A stretch of 64,000 nt of DNA from Anastatus disparis (GCA_017163975.1 JAFFSR010000218.1:6637501-6701500); one strand, 5' to 3'; shown: positions 34,667-46,855, numbered from the stretch's first letter. Made by a program: numbers and translations. Notes: generated from the sequence alone by a model not told the origin.

Positions 34667-35545
34667 ATGAATAAGCTTTACAGTATTTTACAAACTTTTA
34701 CATGATCTTTATTTCATTACAAGTTGATTGTGACCACATAAATATATTAACAAATCATGTGATAAATTATTGAAAAGAAATTTTATTTGCAATTCACATA
34801 ACAATACTTACAGTACCTCCAGCGTCACCTATTATTAGTACATTACGTAACGGATATGGAAAGGCTTTATTTACGAAATGATAAGTTTACGGCCCGAGCT
34901 GAAGGTCAGAGTCGTAACGAGTTTCGTAAAAAAGCCTCTCCATACTAGTTGGGTAGTGTATTTTTCGCCATGAGAGCCAAAAAAAAGCAACGAAGTTGCG
35001 ATTTTAAGGTTGGAATGGCGAAAAAATAATTTCAATTCAATCATAATAAGTTTAATCAATCAATTTTCATATTTTATAATGGATTTAAATCAAATCAGCC
35101 ATCATCGAGAAGACAAAAAGTTTTTATAGGTAACGTCAAAATTAGCTGAAAAATCGAAAGGCGTTGTAACCCCAATTCATGTTTTTTACTTTTGATGAAA
35201 ATAATGAAAATGCGACATTGTCTTTGCTGAATTATTTTAATTTATTGATTGAATTATTAAGTAACGGTCTTCGACCTCAGTATCTAATATTCGATTTAGG
35301 AACTATTGGTTCGACAATGAAATCATGATTTATGTTTCAAAGATAAGATTGAGTCCAGAAATCAAGCTAAAATTCTATGCTAATAGAATGCAGAAAAAAA
35401 TTATCAATTTAACAATAGAACCAGAATTCATTTCGCTTTCAACAATGATTTACATTATTGCAATAGGATAATCAGCAGCTTTCTTCACTTTTATTTATGA
35501 AATTCGTTGTAAAATTAAATACATTATGAAAAATAATATAATGTA
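34667..35545 (+). pseudogene. IR pseudogene with large internal deletion (34.7 kb)
   Basis: The ATG is followed after 12 codons by TGA from a one-base deletion. A hairpin-rich insertion of about 190 bp sits at about 34848-35040, an expanded form of the one in the 19 kb pseudogene. The N-terminal region resumes (SIFIFYNG-type codons) to about 35285. It then jumps straight to the end of S2 (RNYWFDNEIM) and TM3, losing roughly 400 codons. Further stops are present, including TAA near TM3 at 35469. It is a sister of the relic at 19014-21021. Confidence 0.8.
34848..35040. mobile_element. Hairpin-rich insertion shared by two relics
   Basis: Two inverted pairs are visible. GGAAAGGCTTTATTTACGAA at about 34858 pairs with TTCGTAAAAAAGCCTCTCC at about 34925. 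TATTTTTCGCCAT at about 34960 pairs with ATGGCGAAAAAATA at about 35015. The copy at about 19180-19305 lacks the second loop. It is non-coding and looks like a compound MITE that entered before the two relics separated. Confidence 0.5.
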
Positions 35546-36769
35546 TTCGAGAAAAGAAATAGTTACACGAATTAGTATCAAATAATGAAAATGCACTATG
35601 TTAAAGTATTTTCAGAGTTGTCATGATTCAGTCACATGATCATAATAACGATTTCATGTATTCATCAACTATCAGTTTTACTATAGATTGCAAATAAATT
35701 TCGAAAATTCACTGTCAATTACTTAAGATCATTATAAAATAATGTAGTTAGCGAATGAAAAAGAATACTTGCATCATAGATTAGCAAATGTTTCAAAGAT
35801 ATGAAAGTTAAATCATTACACAATATGTTTTTGTAGATGAATTTCATTCAATCTTTTCAATGAGCTTTTAATCATAATACTAATATTATTTTTAACATTT
35901 CAGATAAAAATTAATAAGTTTTTTAAATCACATAAAACTTTTGAGTATTTGGTATTTCAAATTATTTTAAACAAATAGTATTAAATTTTAGGTCTGACAA
36001 TATTCAAATTTATGTTGATTATTGAACAATCAATAATTAAACAAAATATGTGAGTTCTATAGATTTTGAATTGAATAAACGCGTGCAAATGTTAAATAAA
36101 ACTTAATTCTTTAACGCATTTCTTTTGTGATTTTCTTTATTATAAAAAATTTCTTAAAACATCTTTAATTTTTATTAGTTATTGATGGTCAGAATAACTG
36201 AATGGTTGTAAGTGTTCTTGAAACTTTTTTTTATCAAATTAATACAGATGATTTAGTGAAAGGATATACAATTACCGACCAATTGACCTTATAACCTAAG
36301 AAGTCGCTATTCATAAAGATAATTTTCGATTTTTTTATTACTAGATGGAATAATACTCAAGAAATAAAAATTAAATCACAATGTTTTCCATGAAATTTAA
36401 TATTATTATTGTTCTACTTTTATCTCTTATTTATTAGAAATTATATATTTCTTAAAATTAAGTCTAAAAAGTGTGTTTTGTGCGTGTTGGGATTTAATAT
36501 AATATTCAAATTATTTTAAATCGAAAAATTATTGCTTCCCATTTTTGAGCATTCTTCGCTATTTGTTCTGTTCAATTTTCACATAACTATTATTTTATTT
36601 TTAAACTATTAGGAGAAGCTTACAGACTACGCGTGCATTGGTCTGGGTGCGTTTGCCAATCGCATTCATTTTAAATTACTAACTAGTCAATCAATCAAAA
36701 AAAGATATGGATCAAACTCACTTTTAGATGTTTTTTTTCAGGATGAAATAATAATTAGTATGAATTCTT
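35546..36769. other. AT-rich intergenic stretch
   Basis: No coding sequence is seen. The first 150 bp match the flank after 21021. 36615-36769 matches 7250-7384, including CTGGGTGCGTTTGCCAATCG. The remainder has only generic similarity to other receptor flanks. Confidence 0.55.
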
Positions 36770-37361
36770 TATACTGTCTGAAGCATACCAACGGGTTGAC
36801 CTTATAAGTCAATGAGTCGCTATTTGAAGTGAAAATAGAGTTTATCAGAAGCTTATTACCCTGGTGGAAATTGAAACATTTTTTTTACCATTTTATGACC
36901 TGTAGAAATGGAAACGCTTTTTTAACATTTTATGGACATTTTTTTGGCATTATTATTACTAATAACCTTAAATTTTTATGTACACCATTTTTTATGTTCA
37001 TATTTCTACCAGGGATATTGAATGTAAATTAAGAATGCCTTAAATTGGCTTGGGTGACGATTCACATTCTTTACTTTTTCTTCCTAGATGCAAAATGTAC
37101 TATTATTCCTACTCCAATATTGATGGCCACTATATTAACTCGAAAAATTGGCCGAAAGTAAGCCATAACGTACATCTAAAATTTTTGCGGAAGTTATGGA
37201 ATTTCGCGAGCGATCTGAACCTATAACGCCCTCAAAATCTCATAAACCCCCTAAACTTAAAAATTTATAAAATTGAATGAATTATTGAAAATTTCCATAA
37301 AAAAATTTAATTTTAATTTTTTTTTAATCGGACCTGCTTTTTTATGGATATGGCCTACTGT
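36770..37361. repeat. Dispersed block, left part before the LINE
   Basis: It matches 7384-7990 and related copies. It carries the uninterrupted palindrome target at about 37218 and is itself cut at 37361 by the LINE, resuming at 42480. The 67-codon frame at 36829 is not conserved in other copies. Confidence 0.7.
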
Positions 37362-37369
37362 TACTGATA

Positions 37370-37711
37370 TTGCCTAAAGAAAAATATGTTAATTTTAAAA
37401 AGTTAAAAAAGTATGCCAAAGAAAAAGGCTTTAAATTTGTTTGGCACAGTCATGGTAAATTTCTGGTGAGGAGGGAGAGAGGGGAGAGAGCTCACAATTT
37501 TATTAATGAAAATGATTTAGATAATTTATTGACAGAAAGTAAGAAATTAAAAGACGGTGTACATGTAATTAATGTAAATTCTGAAACTCCATCGAATATT
37601 AAGTGCAATAATAATAATATATGTGATAATAATGAAGCCTCTGAACATCAACGAAATATGTCGACAAATCAATTATTAAGTACAAATACTGGGTCCGTCT
37701 CTTTCGGATGA
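37370..37711 (+). pseudogene. LINE ORF1 C-terminal fragment joined to endonuclease remnant
   Basis: About 40 codons (YAKEKGFKFVWHSHGKFLV... to ENDLDNL) resemble the C-terminal part of the FP25K-like domain found in ORF1 of CR1-type retrotransposons. A low-complexity Asn-rich stretch follows. Just past the stop, 37700-37860 reads as an endonuclease segment (YKVFRQDRNLRVGEVALYV) in another frame. The element has therefore lost the ORF1 start and the ORF2 start. It is not a host gene. Confidence 0.7.
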
Positions 37712-37865
37712 CGTCATTCGGTATAAAGTATTCAGACAGGACAGAAACTTGCGTGTTGGAGAAGTTGCTTTGTATGTTAAAGACAATTTAAAGTGCACTA
37801 TTTTAGCTACTTTGGATACTCAAACTAATCATCGTGAAGATAAACCGGAGGTACCTGAGTATATT

Positions 37866-39264
37866 TTTTTCTTCATATCTTAGCCGAAAATTCGTGTTTC
37901 TGCTAGATAAACAGGCAAAGAAACTCAGAATTTCTGCTGGGTGAGACGACATCTATCGTAACTAACGCAGCACTGACGACCCAAGGCAGAAAACTTTCGG
38001 TGGCTGCCAGACGCTGGCGCCGTCTAGGCTAATAGCAACAGCTGTTGTTGTTACTATAACCTTACTTGAAGTTCTTAAACATGAATTCTAATATGCACAC
38101 AATGTATTTATATATGCACATGAATTTTTTTAATACTTTTCTTGTCGGTTTTTTATGTTGATGCTGTATTGTATGTGTGTGTATGTGTTAATTTTTATAC
38201 GCAATACATCGTTATGAAATATATTACGTATGAAATATTGACAACAATGTTTAAATAGTATTAATTTTTAAATTTATTATTCATTTTTTTTGATAAATTT
38301 TTATATGCAGCATTTTTAATTTTTTTTTAGATTTATCATTTATATTTGTTTTTTAAGAGGATATCGTAGTTATCCCCTCCTTATAATATTTTTATTCAAA
38401 GTTCATGAGTAAACGGTGCGTTAAATCATATTCTTTCACTACAGAAAGAAAATTTATAAGATTAATCCTAAGTGCGAACAACTCAAGAAATTTATTAAAA
38501 TTTTACACATAAAAAGTTATGAACAAACTTTCAATGTACAGTATTTTGAGGTTAGTTTTATCGAGCTTGATATCGAATTTTCATTCAAAGTTCATGAAAA
38601 AATAACAAGTCTGAGTAATTTAACAAAAATGATTGAATTAATGTAGTTTTAGTGCGGACAAGTCATTATATTTGTCTAAATAGTCAGTTTAAAGAGATAT
38701 CAATCAGATAAAAAAAGAAAAAATCGATTCTAATAACTCCGACATCCCGTCAATTCATAATTCGTATTTTTTTAGATTTATCATTTGCAATTATTTTTTG
38801 ATTCATAATTCGTATTTTTTTTTTTTAGATTTATCATTTGTATTTGTTTTTAGATTTATCATTTGTATTTGCTTTTAGATTTATCATTAAAATTTTTTTA
38901 GATTTACCATTAATATTTTTTTAAATTTATCATTAATATTTTTTTAGATTTATAATTTGTATTTGTTTTTAGATTTATCATTAATATATATTTAGATTTA
39001 TCATTAATATATATTTAGATTTATCATTTGTATTTTCGGTAAACCCTTAGATTTATCATTCGTGATTTTTAAAGTTTATTTGAATCGAGACGCGACGCGC
39101 GCCTTTGAATTTTGTTCAGAGCTGGCCCGCAGATGGCGCGTGAGCTAATCAGAAAGAAAATTCATGGCCGCGCACTGTCGTCAGCTGGGATATCCAAACG
39201 CGTGACATTTTTTTAGATTTATTATTAATTAGCGTGGCGAATTTTCGGCTAGCTATGAAGAAAA
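37866..39264. mobile_element. 1.4 kb TIR element nested in the LINE
   Basis: The left end CTTCATATCTTAGCCGAAAA (from 37870) and the right end TTTTCGGCTAGCTATGAAG (to 39260) are inverted repeats of about 24 bp, extending by four bases to 37866 and 39264. A possible AGTAT target duplication lies just outside. The interior has GC-rich ends and an AT-rich middle with a tandem array, and no long open frame. It is a non-autonomous DNA element of unassigned family. Confidence 0.7.
38760..39060. repeat. AGATTTATCATT minisatellite
   Basis: The phrase TTTTTAGATTTATCATT followed by TTGTATTTG or TAATAT recurs about ten times with spacing near 25-30 bp. It lies inside the nested element. Confidence 0.75.
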
Positions 39265-39275
39265 GTAGTATTATC

Positions 39276-39383
39276 CACTCAGACATAAATTAGATCAACC
39301 TGCCGTGCGTTTGTCTCTCTCGGCTTCGCCTCGAGAGACAATTCTACGCACGGCAGAAAGATCTAATTTCTGCCCTCGTAGAT
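39276..39383. mobile_element. Small hairpin element between nested insert and endonuclease
   Basis: CAGACATAAATTAGATC with CTGCCGTGCG on the left mirrors CGCACGGCAG with GATCTAATTTCTGCC on the right, around a palindromic core, CTCTCGGCTTCGCCTCGAGAG. About 108 bp, non-coding, a typical short foldback MITE. Confidence 0.6.
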
Positions 39384-39400
39384 AAATATACTATTGTTCC

Positions 39401-41914
39401 ATGCAATTGGGCAGCTCCGAAGCCGTGTTGGTTTCTGTTATTTATCGACCTCCTGCAATTTCCTTTTTTAAAACTACCGATTTTTTGGATAACTTAAAAA
39501 ATTTTGCTTCTGAATACTCTCATAAAATTATAATGGGAGACCTAAATGCCGATCTTCTGCGTGAGAGCAGTGATGCCAAATTTATTAATAAATTGTCGGC
39601 TGAGCTTTCGTTACAGTTGGTTCAGCACGGTGCCACGCATCACAATCCAAAGTCTCACACGTGGATTGACCTGATTCTTGTTGACGATAATGACACAGTA
39701 CTTGACACACGCAACTTACCGGCGAATTTTCACAGTCTACACAACTTAATTGATGTATGTATTTCTTGTCATCACATCAAGACAGATAATAAAATAATTA
39801 AGTATAGGAATTGTAAAGATATCTGTCCAAACTTATTGGTACAGAGTTTGGCCGGCTGTGATTGGACGCCATCCACAGTTCGTACAGTTGACCCAGAATC
39901 TGCACTTGGCTGCCTCTGTGACAACCTTACGGCGGCAATACAAAATCTAGCGCCACTAAAAATACTTAAAATTGGTAAAGATAAATTTCCTTGGATTGAT
40001 AAAGAGTTGTCGCAGATGCGGCACAAGAGAGATGCCACGTATCGTAGATTTAAACGGACGAAGGAGGAGCGATATCTCTCCGAATTTTTGCAGCTGTGTA
40101 AAACAATAGACGAACAGACGGAACAAGCTAAAACAAATTATTATCATAATAGACTGTTCGATGCTCTTGCTAGAGGTAATGTCTGGAAGGAGTTAAAAGA
40201 CCTGGGACTCCTGTCCGGACCTCAAGGGGACTTGAATGGATTCACTCCAGATGAGCTTAATGCACATTTTGCAGGGGTGTCAGTCTCGCCACACGATGAT
40301 ACTGCGGAACGTAAAAGGATTCTTTCTGAGTGTAGTGAAAGTGGTTTTGCCTTTAAGCCAATTAATATTAATGATGTAATCCTTGCGATTTCGCATTTTT
40401 CATCACAGGCTTGTGGCGAGGATGGCATCCCGCAGAGTGTGATACTTAAAGCACTACCGGTTATTGGAGAGCATCTTGTGACTCTGTTCAATTCCTCTTT
40501 TGCACGGGGGGTCTTCCCTTGCCTTTGGAAGCGCGCACGCATTGTGCCTTTCAAGAAGTGCCCTGCACCTAAAATGCCTAAAGATTTTAGGCCCATAGCA
40601 ATATTATGTTTTCTTTCAAAGGTTCTCGAGAAGATTGCCCATGACCAACTGCAGGAGTATATTATGACACACAAAATACTTGACTCTTTGCAGACTGGCT
40701 TTAGAAAGCATCATTCTACGCAGACTGCCATACTTAAACTTACAGACGACATAAGATCAGGTCTTGACAAGAAACTTGCCATGATACTACTTCTATTTGA
40801 CTTTAATAAGGCATTCGACACGATCTCCCCTTCCAAATTGCTTGCAAGGCTTAGATCGATGGGGTTTTCCAGGGCTGCACTCGAGTGGATCAGCTCCTAT
40901 TTATCAGGTAGGAAACAAATGGTTTCTACACATTTAAAAGAGGATTCGGATTGGCTAACAACCAATCTAGGAGTTCCATAGGGTTCAGTGCTGGGGCCTC
41001 TGTTGTTTTGCCTTTACATTAATAACATACGTGACACGCTCGACCCCTGTTTTGTCAAGCACATATTATATGCTGATGACCTCCAAATCTATACTCAGGA
41101 CCCTTATGAACATCTGAATGAAGGTATTCGTATTATGCAGAGGGCGGCCAGGGCGGTGTCAGGATGGGCTGTCGATGCTTCTCTCACATTAAATGCAAGC
41201 AAAACTAAGGCGATCGTTTTTGGCAGTAGTCGTTTTATTAATGGCTTTTATGCTGATGAGCCAAGAATGATTGAGCTTGAGGGAGGTGTCGGCATATCTT
41301 TCTCTGATACCGTTACAAGCCTTGGTGTTGTGCTTGATGCTAAGTTGTCTTGGGAGCCGCACATTAATATGGTGACTAAAAAATTTAATAGGATAATGTA
41401 TAGTTTACAGTTCTTTAGTCAGTACACCACTGAGGCCCTGCGTAAACAACTCGTAGCCGCCTTGCTGTTTCCGCACCTCGACTACTGCTCAGTAGTTCTG
41501 CTTGATGCTTCGCAGGGGTTGAGAAGACAATTACAAAGACTACAAAATTCATGTGTGAGATATGTATTAGGCGTAGGAATGGGCGGTCATGTCTCTCCTC
41601 ATAGAGCTGCGCTTGGTTGACTGCGTACTGATTCAAGGAGACAGTATTTTATGGCTGTACTTATGTACAAAATCGTGCGCATGAATACTCCCGAGTATCT
41701 AGTGAGTCTCTTCACTAGATATGTACCTAGGGTAGCCACTAGGGGAGAGATTAAGGACTTCGCGGTGCCCTTCATGCGTACTGAGACTGGAAGAAATTCC
41801 TTTCAAGTTCAAGGTACGCATTTTTGGAACTCCCTGCCTGCTGATATAAAAAATCTTCCATCGCTCGGCAGGTTTAAGTCGGCTTTGAGGAGGTACTTAC
41901 TCGACCTCGAGTGA
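39401..41914 (+). pseudogene. LINE ORF2: endonuclease remainder and reverse transcriptase
   Basis: One reading frame across three open segments (39401-40981, 40988-41620, 41651-41914). It is interrupted by TAG at 40979-40981, exactly where the RT motif expects glutamine before GSVLGPLL, and by TGA at 41618-41620. The endonuclease part has SVIYRPP and IMGDLNADL, and a histidine-containing end is missing or diverged. RT motifs are LLFDFNKAFDTI, the GVP-stop-GSVLGPLLF block and ILYADDLQIYT. The C-terminal domain continues to LDLE. No RNase H is seen. The two single-base stops in an otherwise good frame suggest moderately recent inactivation. Confidence 0.88.
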
Positions 41915-42479
41915 AATTAATTTTAAGTATTTTAATTTTCATGTTAATTTATTTTTTTTTGTCCTATATATAGATTTAAGGTGTAAATATATTTATTAGC
42001 GTGAATGATAGATAAATGTATGCGAAAAGAATGAGTGGTTCTGTTTTTATTAGAAGTCATGACATCTTCGGTATTAAGTTTTTATTCTTTAAATGTTATT
42101 AATATTTTATTTTTTAATTATTTACTATTACTTTGTTATTGTATTGTCCAATTTTATTTTTATAGTATTGTCCAATTTTATTTTTGCTGATGTCATGACA
42201 GTGATTCCTCTTTTAAATTGTGTATTTTAATTCTATGACTGATAGATATTTAAGACTGTTTTTTATTGTAATTTATGTTTTCTGCGTGTATTTAGAATAG
42301 TGATATCACTTTTACATGGTGACTAACTGATACAGTATTATATATTAATTTTAATAATTGACTGTGATATCTTATCTTATTATGTGCAATACTTTATATA
42401 GAATTATTACTTATTATTTCATGTATTACACGCCTTTTTGTACTCATTTTACAAAATAAATCAATATCTATTTATCTAT

Positions 42480-42800
42480 CTACTGTGACATAAATTATCT
42501 TTATACTAGAAACATTAGTAAGATTAAGATTCCAGCTTTAGTAATTCATCACATTCAAAGTTTAATTATTTTATAAAATCAATATTGTTTTGCATTTTTT
42601 GAAATACATGGCCTAAATTATGTGCTGTTATTTTGTAAATTTTTCTAAAAAAGAATAATAGTAGTATTGATTTTTAAATTGACTGTGGTTAAATATTAAT
42701 TTTAATATTTTCAAAATGTTTAAACACGCCTCTTTTGTATATATCATGATTACCATAAATATTGACAGTTTTCTTGATGCACGGAATGTTATTTCCTGAA
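42480..42800. repeat. Dispersed block, right part after the LINE
   Basis: It resumes the block cut at 37361 and is closely similar to 30497-30830. Confidence 0.7.
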
Positions 42801-42919
42801 TAACCTGCACGCTTATTAGCTAAGGCATGTTAGCCAATGAAATTCATTATAGATGACAAACATTAATTCATCAAATCAAGATTTAGTCGAGTGTATTTTC
42901 TTATGGAAACATAATTCAT

Positions 42920-43060
42920 ATTGTCTTTAGCATTTCCAATATCAACTCATAAAGACAATAGTTTCCTAGTAAGTTTGAAAAAATTGTTAAAATCAAAAAG
43001 ATATTTTAAACTATGAAAAAAGCATAAAAACATTTGATGTTAGAACAAAGATTAGTTGAC
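42920..43060 (+). promoter_or_regulatory. Conserved upstream block of the broken receptor at 43423
   Basis: It has CTTTAGCATTTCCAATATC, a changed TATA-like stretch (CTATGAAAAAAGC) and GCATAAAAACATTTGATGT. The TATA-like change is the only obvious difference from the block before 31443. Confidence 0.4.
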
Positions 43061-44350
43061 CGGGATAAAAAAAGTGCTAAGCTTATTCCTCATAAATTAA
43101 AAAAAAATTTGGACATAATGAGTACATAATTCAGTGTTAATCGTTAAAAACTTTTAAAGCGCCAATAATTAAAAAATATTATGTGCTTCAATTGTTGTTA
43201 GTTTAAAAACATTTAATTGTGAAATCGAAATCCACATAAAATACATTGATTTTTCAACAATTTCAGTTACATCAGTTCTATCAATAAGTAATTCCATTTT
43301 GATTCTAATTTTTTAATTGTGGTTACAACAAATTCTGTAACAACTCCATTATATTCTCAATTTGATGATAAAATAATTTATTAAAAGTCAAGTAACAAGA
43401 CTTTAAAATTCAAAATATAAAAATGAAAAAGCACATCCTTATTTTACAATTCTTGTTCATGATCCTTATTTTATCCTATACTAATTGTAACAACATTAAT
43501 AAATTAATAAGATATGATTCGAATTATGTAACAAAAGTTTTATCTAGACATTATATAACAGTACTTACAGGGTTTCCACAGCCTCCAATCATTAATATTT
43601 TTAGTTCAGTTATGCAAGGATTAATTACAAAATTTCCATTTCTTATAATAGATTTAAATCAGATACAACGTCATCGAAAAAGTAAAAAATTTTTATTAAT
43701 CACATCAAAATTAGCTGATAAGTCAGAAGGTGCTGTACTTCAATTAATGTTCGTTACTTTTGATGAAAATAACGAAAATGCGACATTGTCTTTGTCAAAT
43801 TATTTCAGTTGGCTGATCAAATTATTAAGAAATAAACCTCGATCTCACTATCTTATATTTTTCACTGGCTATAAAGATAATAAAACTTTTGAGACTTTCT
43901 TTGAGGGAATTTGGCGCTCTAAATTTTTATATATTACTTTAATAGAGATATTTATGACAAATGGAGAAAAAGATAATAGAAGAATTTTACTACCATTTCT
44001 AAACAACACAAATGATATTATTGTACATCAATATAATCCATTCAATAAATCATATACGAAAGAGTTTTTTATTGAAAATGTATTTACATATTATGATAAA
44101 ATAAAAAATCTTTATGAATTTCCATTATCTGTAGCATATCAGAAACAAGACCTTTTTATTAATGTTCCTAATAATGAATCAATGAAAAAATGGGATGCAT
44201 TATCTGGTGCCCAAATTCTTTTAGTAAAATATATATCTAAAGGTATGAATTTCACAATTAATATCACGATGCCGAATTCACCAGCTATAAGTCAAACTAT
44301 GTTGTCTTCAATATATAATGAAAGCCTTGATTTTATTTTAAATGATCTTA

Positions 44351-45012
44351 CTAGGAGAGTATCAGACCTCCGGATCACGGATTTTGCTCAAACTTTGGAA
44401 TAAGTTTTCAGATGTCAAAATATGAAAGTAAACAAAATTTTAGACCCCAACGCTCAATATTTCCCTAGTTACAGGCAATTAAAGAAAATCACTAAAAAAG
44501 TTACTAAATTTTCAAACGCATATAGTTCCTTAGCATTGATAGCTAGGAGCTTGAAACTTTTTTAAATGAAAGCTGAGCCCAAATCCTTTCTAAATAGTAG
44601 TTATAGCATGTCAAAATATTATTTTTTCCCAAAGTTATAGCGTGATAAACATTAGACCCAATTTCAGCTTTTGTTATTAATTAATGTTTTAAAAAGAAAA
44701 ATCAGGTCCAATGTTTATCACGCTATAACTTTGGGAAAAAATAATATTTTGACATGCTATAACTACTATTTCGAAAGGATTTGAGCTCAGATTTCATCAA
44801 AAAAAGTTTCAAGCTCCTAGCTATCAATGCTAAGGAACTACATGCGTTTGAAAATCTAGTAACTTTTTTAGTGATTTTCTTTAATTGCCTGTAACTAGGG
44901 AAATATTGAGCGTTGGGGTCTAAAATTTTGTTTACTTTCATATTTTGACATCTGAAAACTTATTCCAAAGTTTGAGCAAAATCCGTGATCCGGAGGTCTG
45001 ATACTCTCCTAG
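44351..45012. mobile_element. 662 bp foldback MITE inside an IR exon
   Basis: Two arms of about 315 bp, near-perfect complements, start CTAGGAGAGTATCAGACCTC and end with the reverse. The central spacer is about 30 bp. A 3 bp target duplication, TTA, lies at 44348-44350 and 45013-45015, and the paralog at about 32365 shows the empty site. TTA duplication would fit a PIF/Harbinger-type element, but no transposase is present. A half copy lies at 25928-26075. The antisense 72-codon frame within it is not a gene. Confidence 0.92.
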
Positions 45013-45373
45013 TTAGTATCAGAAATAATTTAGTTTCCATATTAACATTTACTTCTACGTTTAATTACTCAGTTAATCTCCACTTAGTCATAAGACAAAA
45101 TGGTTATTTTGAAATCCAACCCATCTGGAATTTATTGATTCCAATGAGCGCATTAATACTAATTGTTATAGCTACGATTATTTTAATACGTAAATCAAAA
45201 CTCAGTAGCAATGTTTGGACAATTCACAATATAACTCTTACTGTCATTGGAAAACCAGAAATCGAACCAGCCCAAACGTCAAGGGAAAGAATATTATTAT
45301 TATTTTTGATTTATATCTCAGTTTCATTTTCAATTGAAGTCTTGGAAAACTTACTTTTTGGTGTTCTAAATAT

Positions 45374-46240
45374 TTTTATTCTATTTTTATTTTCTAATTA
45401 TCAACAGGATAAACCCATAATACATAAATTAAAGTACAAAAGTGTTAAGGATAAGTGTCGCAGAAGCTAATGTTACAAAAGAATATTAAATAGCAGTTTA
45501 ATAAAATACAAAATGGTATGTTCTAAACATTAATGTTATCGCTCCGGTACAAGTTTACAATAAAAATGAAAATATAATAACCAATCTAATCATATTTTAA
45601 GTTATTTCTTAATAATGCGCAAAATCGCAACATTGAAATAGTGTCAAAATTTACATCAACGGTATCCCTATATCTATTGTAAATCAGAGCCATGCGTATC
45701 GAGGGCGAATGCTGAAGGTAATTACTGCTCAAAACTGGTACATAATAGTAATTTGAAATGGATCTAAGTTGTCTAGCAGGAACAATAACAGTGAAACTAT
45801 CTTTCAAAGCTGGGCAATTTATAATACCTCTATTGATTTTTATAGAGAAGATCAGATCTATACGATCAAAACACGACTCAATTGTTGGAACTGATAAGAA
45901 TTTACGTATCGAACTATAATCGTGTTCATCAAATCGCATACCCCGATTCAACTTAAAGGCTGCATAACGTAAAAACTTCCTACACACTCCCTCGATCGCA
46001 TCAATCTGATACCCCAAATAAGGACGCCAGATGATAGAGGCGTAACTAATAGTTGAGTAAATGTACGCATAATAAAGTGTCCTGAATGTCTCAGGTTGGG
46101 TAAACCTTGACGAAAATCTCTTAATGAATCCAATAAGCTTTTCAGTTTTTTTTATCAAAAGGTTTATATGTTGGTCAAATGTTAAACCTTTATCAAAAAT
46201 AACCCCTAAATCACGGATCTTTTACACAATCGTATATATA
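45374..46240 (-). mobile_element. 5'-truncated LINE fragment, antisense in an IR
   Basis: Read on the - strand, a frame from about 46220 down to 45586 encodes the C-terminal part of a reverse transcriptase ORF: an IRDLGVIFD-like stretch, KKTEKLIGFIKRFS, and YYAYIYSTISYASIIWRPYLG. The catalytic RT motifs are missing, so it is truncated at its 5' end. It inserted in the codons after TM2, with AAATAT at 45368-45373 repeated at 46241-46246. This family differs from the LINE at 37362. Confidence 0.85.
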
Positions 46241-46855
46241 AAATATAAAAAAATTTTATACTTTTAGAACATTCGATGATTTGCATGATACGGGAATGAT
46301 GTTGTATTTGCAAAACAATCCAGGCCAATTAAATAGGCTTAAATCAACTTCGCTTGTAAACTATAAAGGAGTCAATGATGATGGATCATGTTTTTATAAC
46401 TTAATTAATGGCAATAAGATAATGCATGCGTGATTAGTTATTTTTTTTCAACATCTTATGTTCGAAGATTTTCAAATTCAAAAAATGGTTGGATTTTAAG
46501 TTTAGTTGAAGAGCCCCTTATCTCTCATTGGTCTACTATAGTATTATCGAATAAATCACCATATGTTAGGAGATTCAATAAATTGATTTTACAAGCCTTC
46601 GAATTGGGCTTACCGAATTATTGGTTTGATAATGAATTTATAAGTCATTTTGTAAAGATCAAAGATCGGATGCAGAAAACGTTGTTTCAGACTTATTTTC
46701 TGAAGAAAACAATTATGGACCAAACAATAGATGTAGAATCCAGATTGCCTTCAAATATTATTTACATATTAACGATAGGATTTTCAGCAGCTTTATTCAC
46801 ATTTATCTATGAAATTCGTTATAAAATTAAATATATACTAAGATATAGATATTGA

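Larger units (their letters stand above)
37362..42479 (+). mobile_element. Non-LTR retrotransposon (CR1/L2-like), rearranged
   Basis: It is bounded by a 7 bp target duplication, CTACTGT, at 37355-37361 and 42480-42486. The undisturbed target is at about 30497. It contains the end of an ORF1-like protein, then ORF2 with endonuclease and reverse transcriptase, and a tail of short TATC repeats with no long poly(A). The 5' part is deleted: ORF1's end passes directly into the middle of the endonuclease. The endonuclease is then interrupted by other elements at about 37866-39380. Two in-frame stops disable ORF2. The CR1/L2 placement rests on the ORF1 domain, the YADDLQIY motif and the microsatellite tail, and is tentative. 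Confidence 0.85.
43423..46855 (+). pseudogene. IR pseudogene with MITE, LINE and frameshift lesions
   Basis: It is closest to the intact gene at 31443. Segments 43423-44350 (signal peptide, N-terminal region, S1), 45013-45373 (end of S1, TM1, pore, TM2) and 46241-46855 (S2, TM3) are separated by a 662 bp foldback MITE and an 867 bp LINE fragment. In addition, one A is missing near 46420 (AAGATAATGCATGC against AAGATAAATGCATGC in paralogs), which shifts the frame. The first open frame runs to 44403, ending inside the MITE. Between the lesions the sequence is still close to the intact paralog, so the disruptions are recent. Confidence 0.9.

Noticed and set aside
38760..39060. Possible CRISPR-like array of regularly spaced repeats
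   Set aside because: Spacing is irregular, there are no unique spacers of constant length, the repeats are AT-rich minisatellite, and the DNA is animal.
39772..40674. Antisense frames over the LINE ORF2
   Set aside because: The + strand carries clear endonuclease and reverse transcriptase motifs over the same bases, so the antisense frames are shadows.
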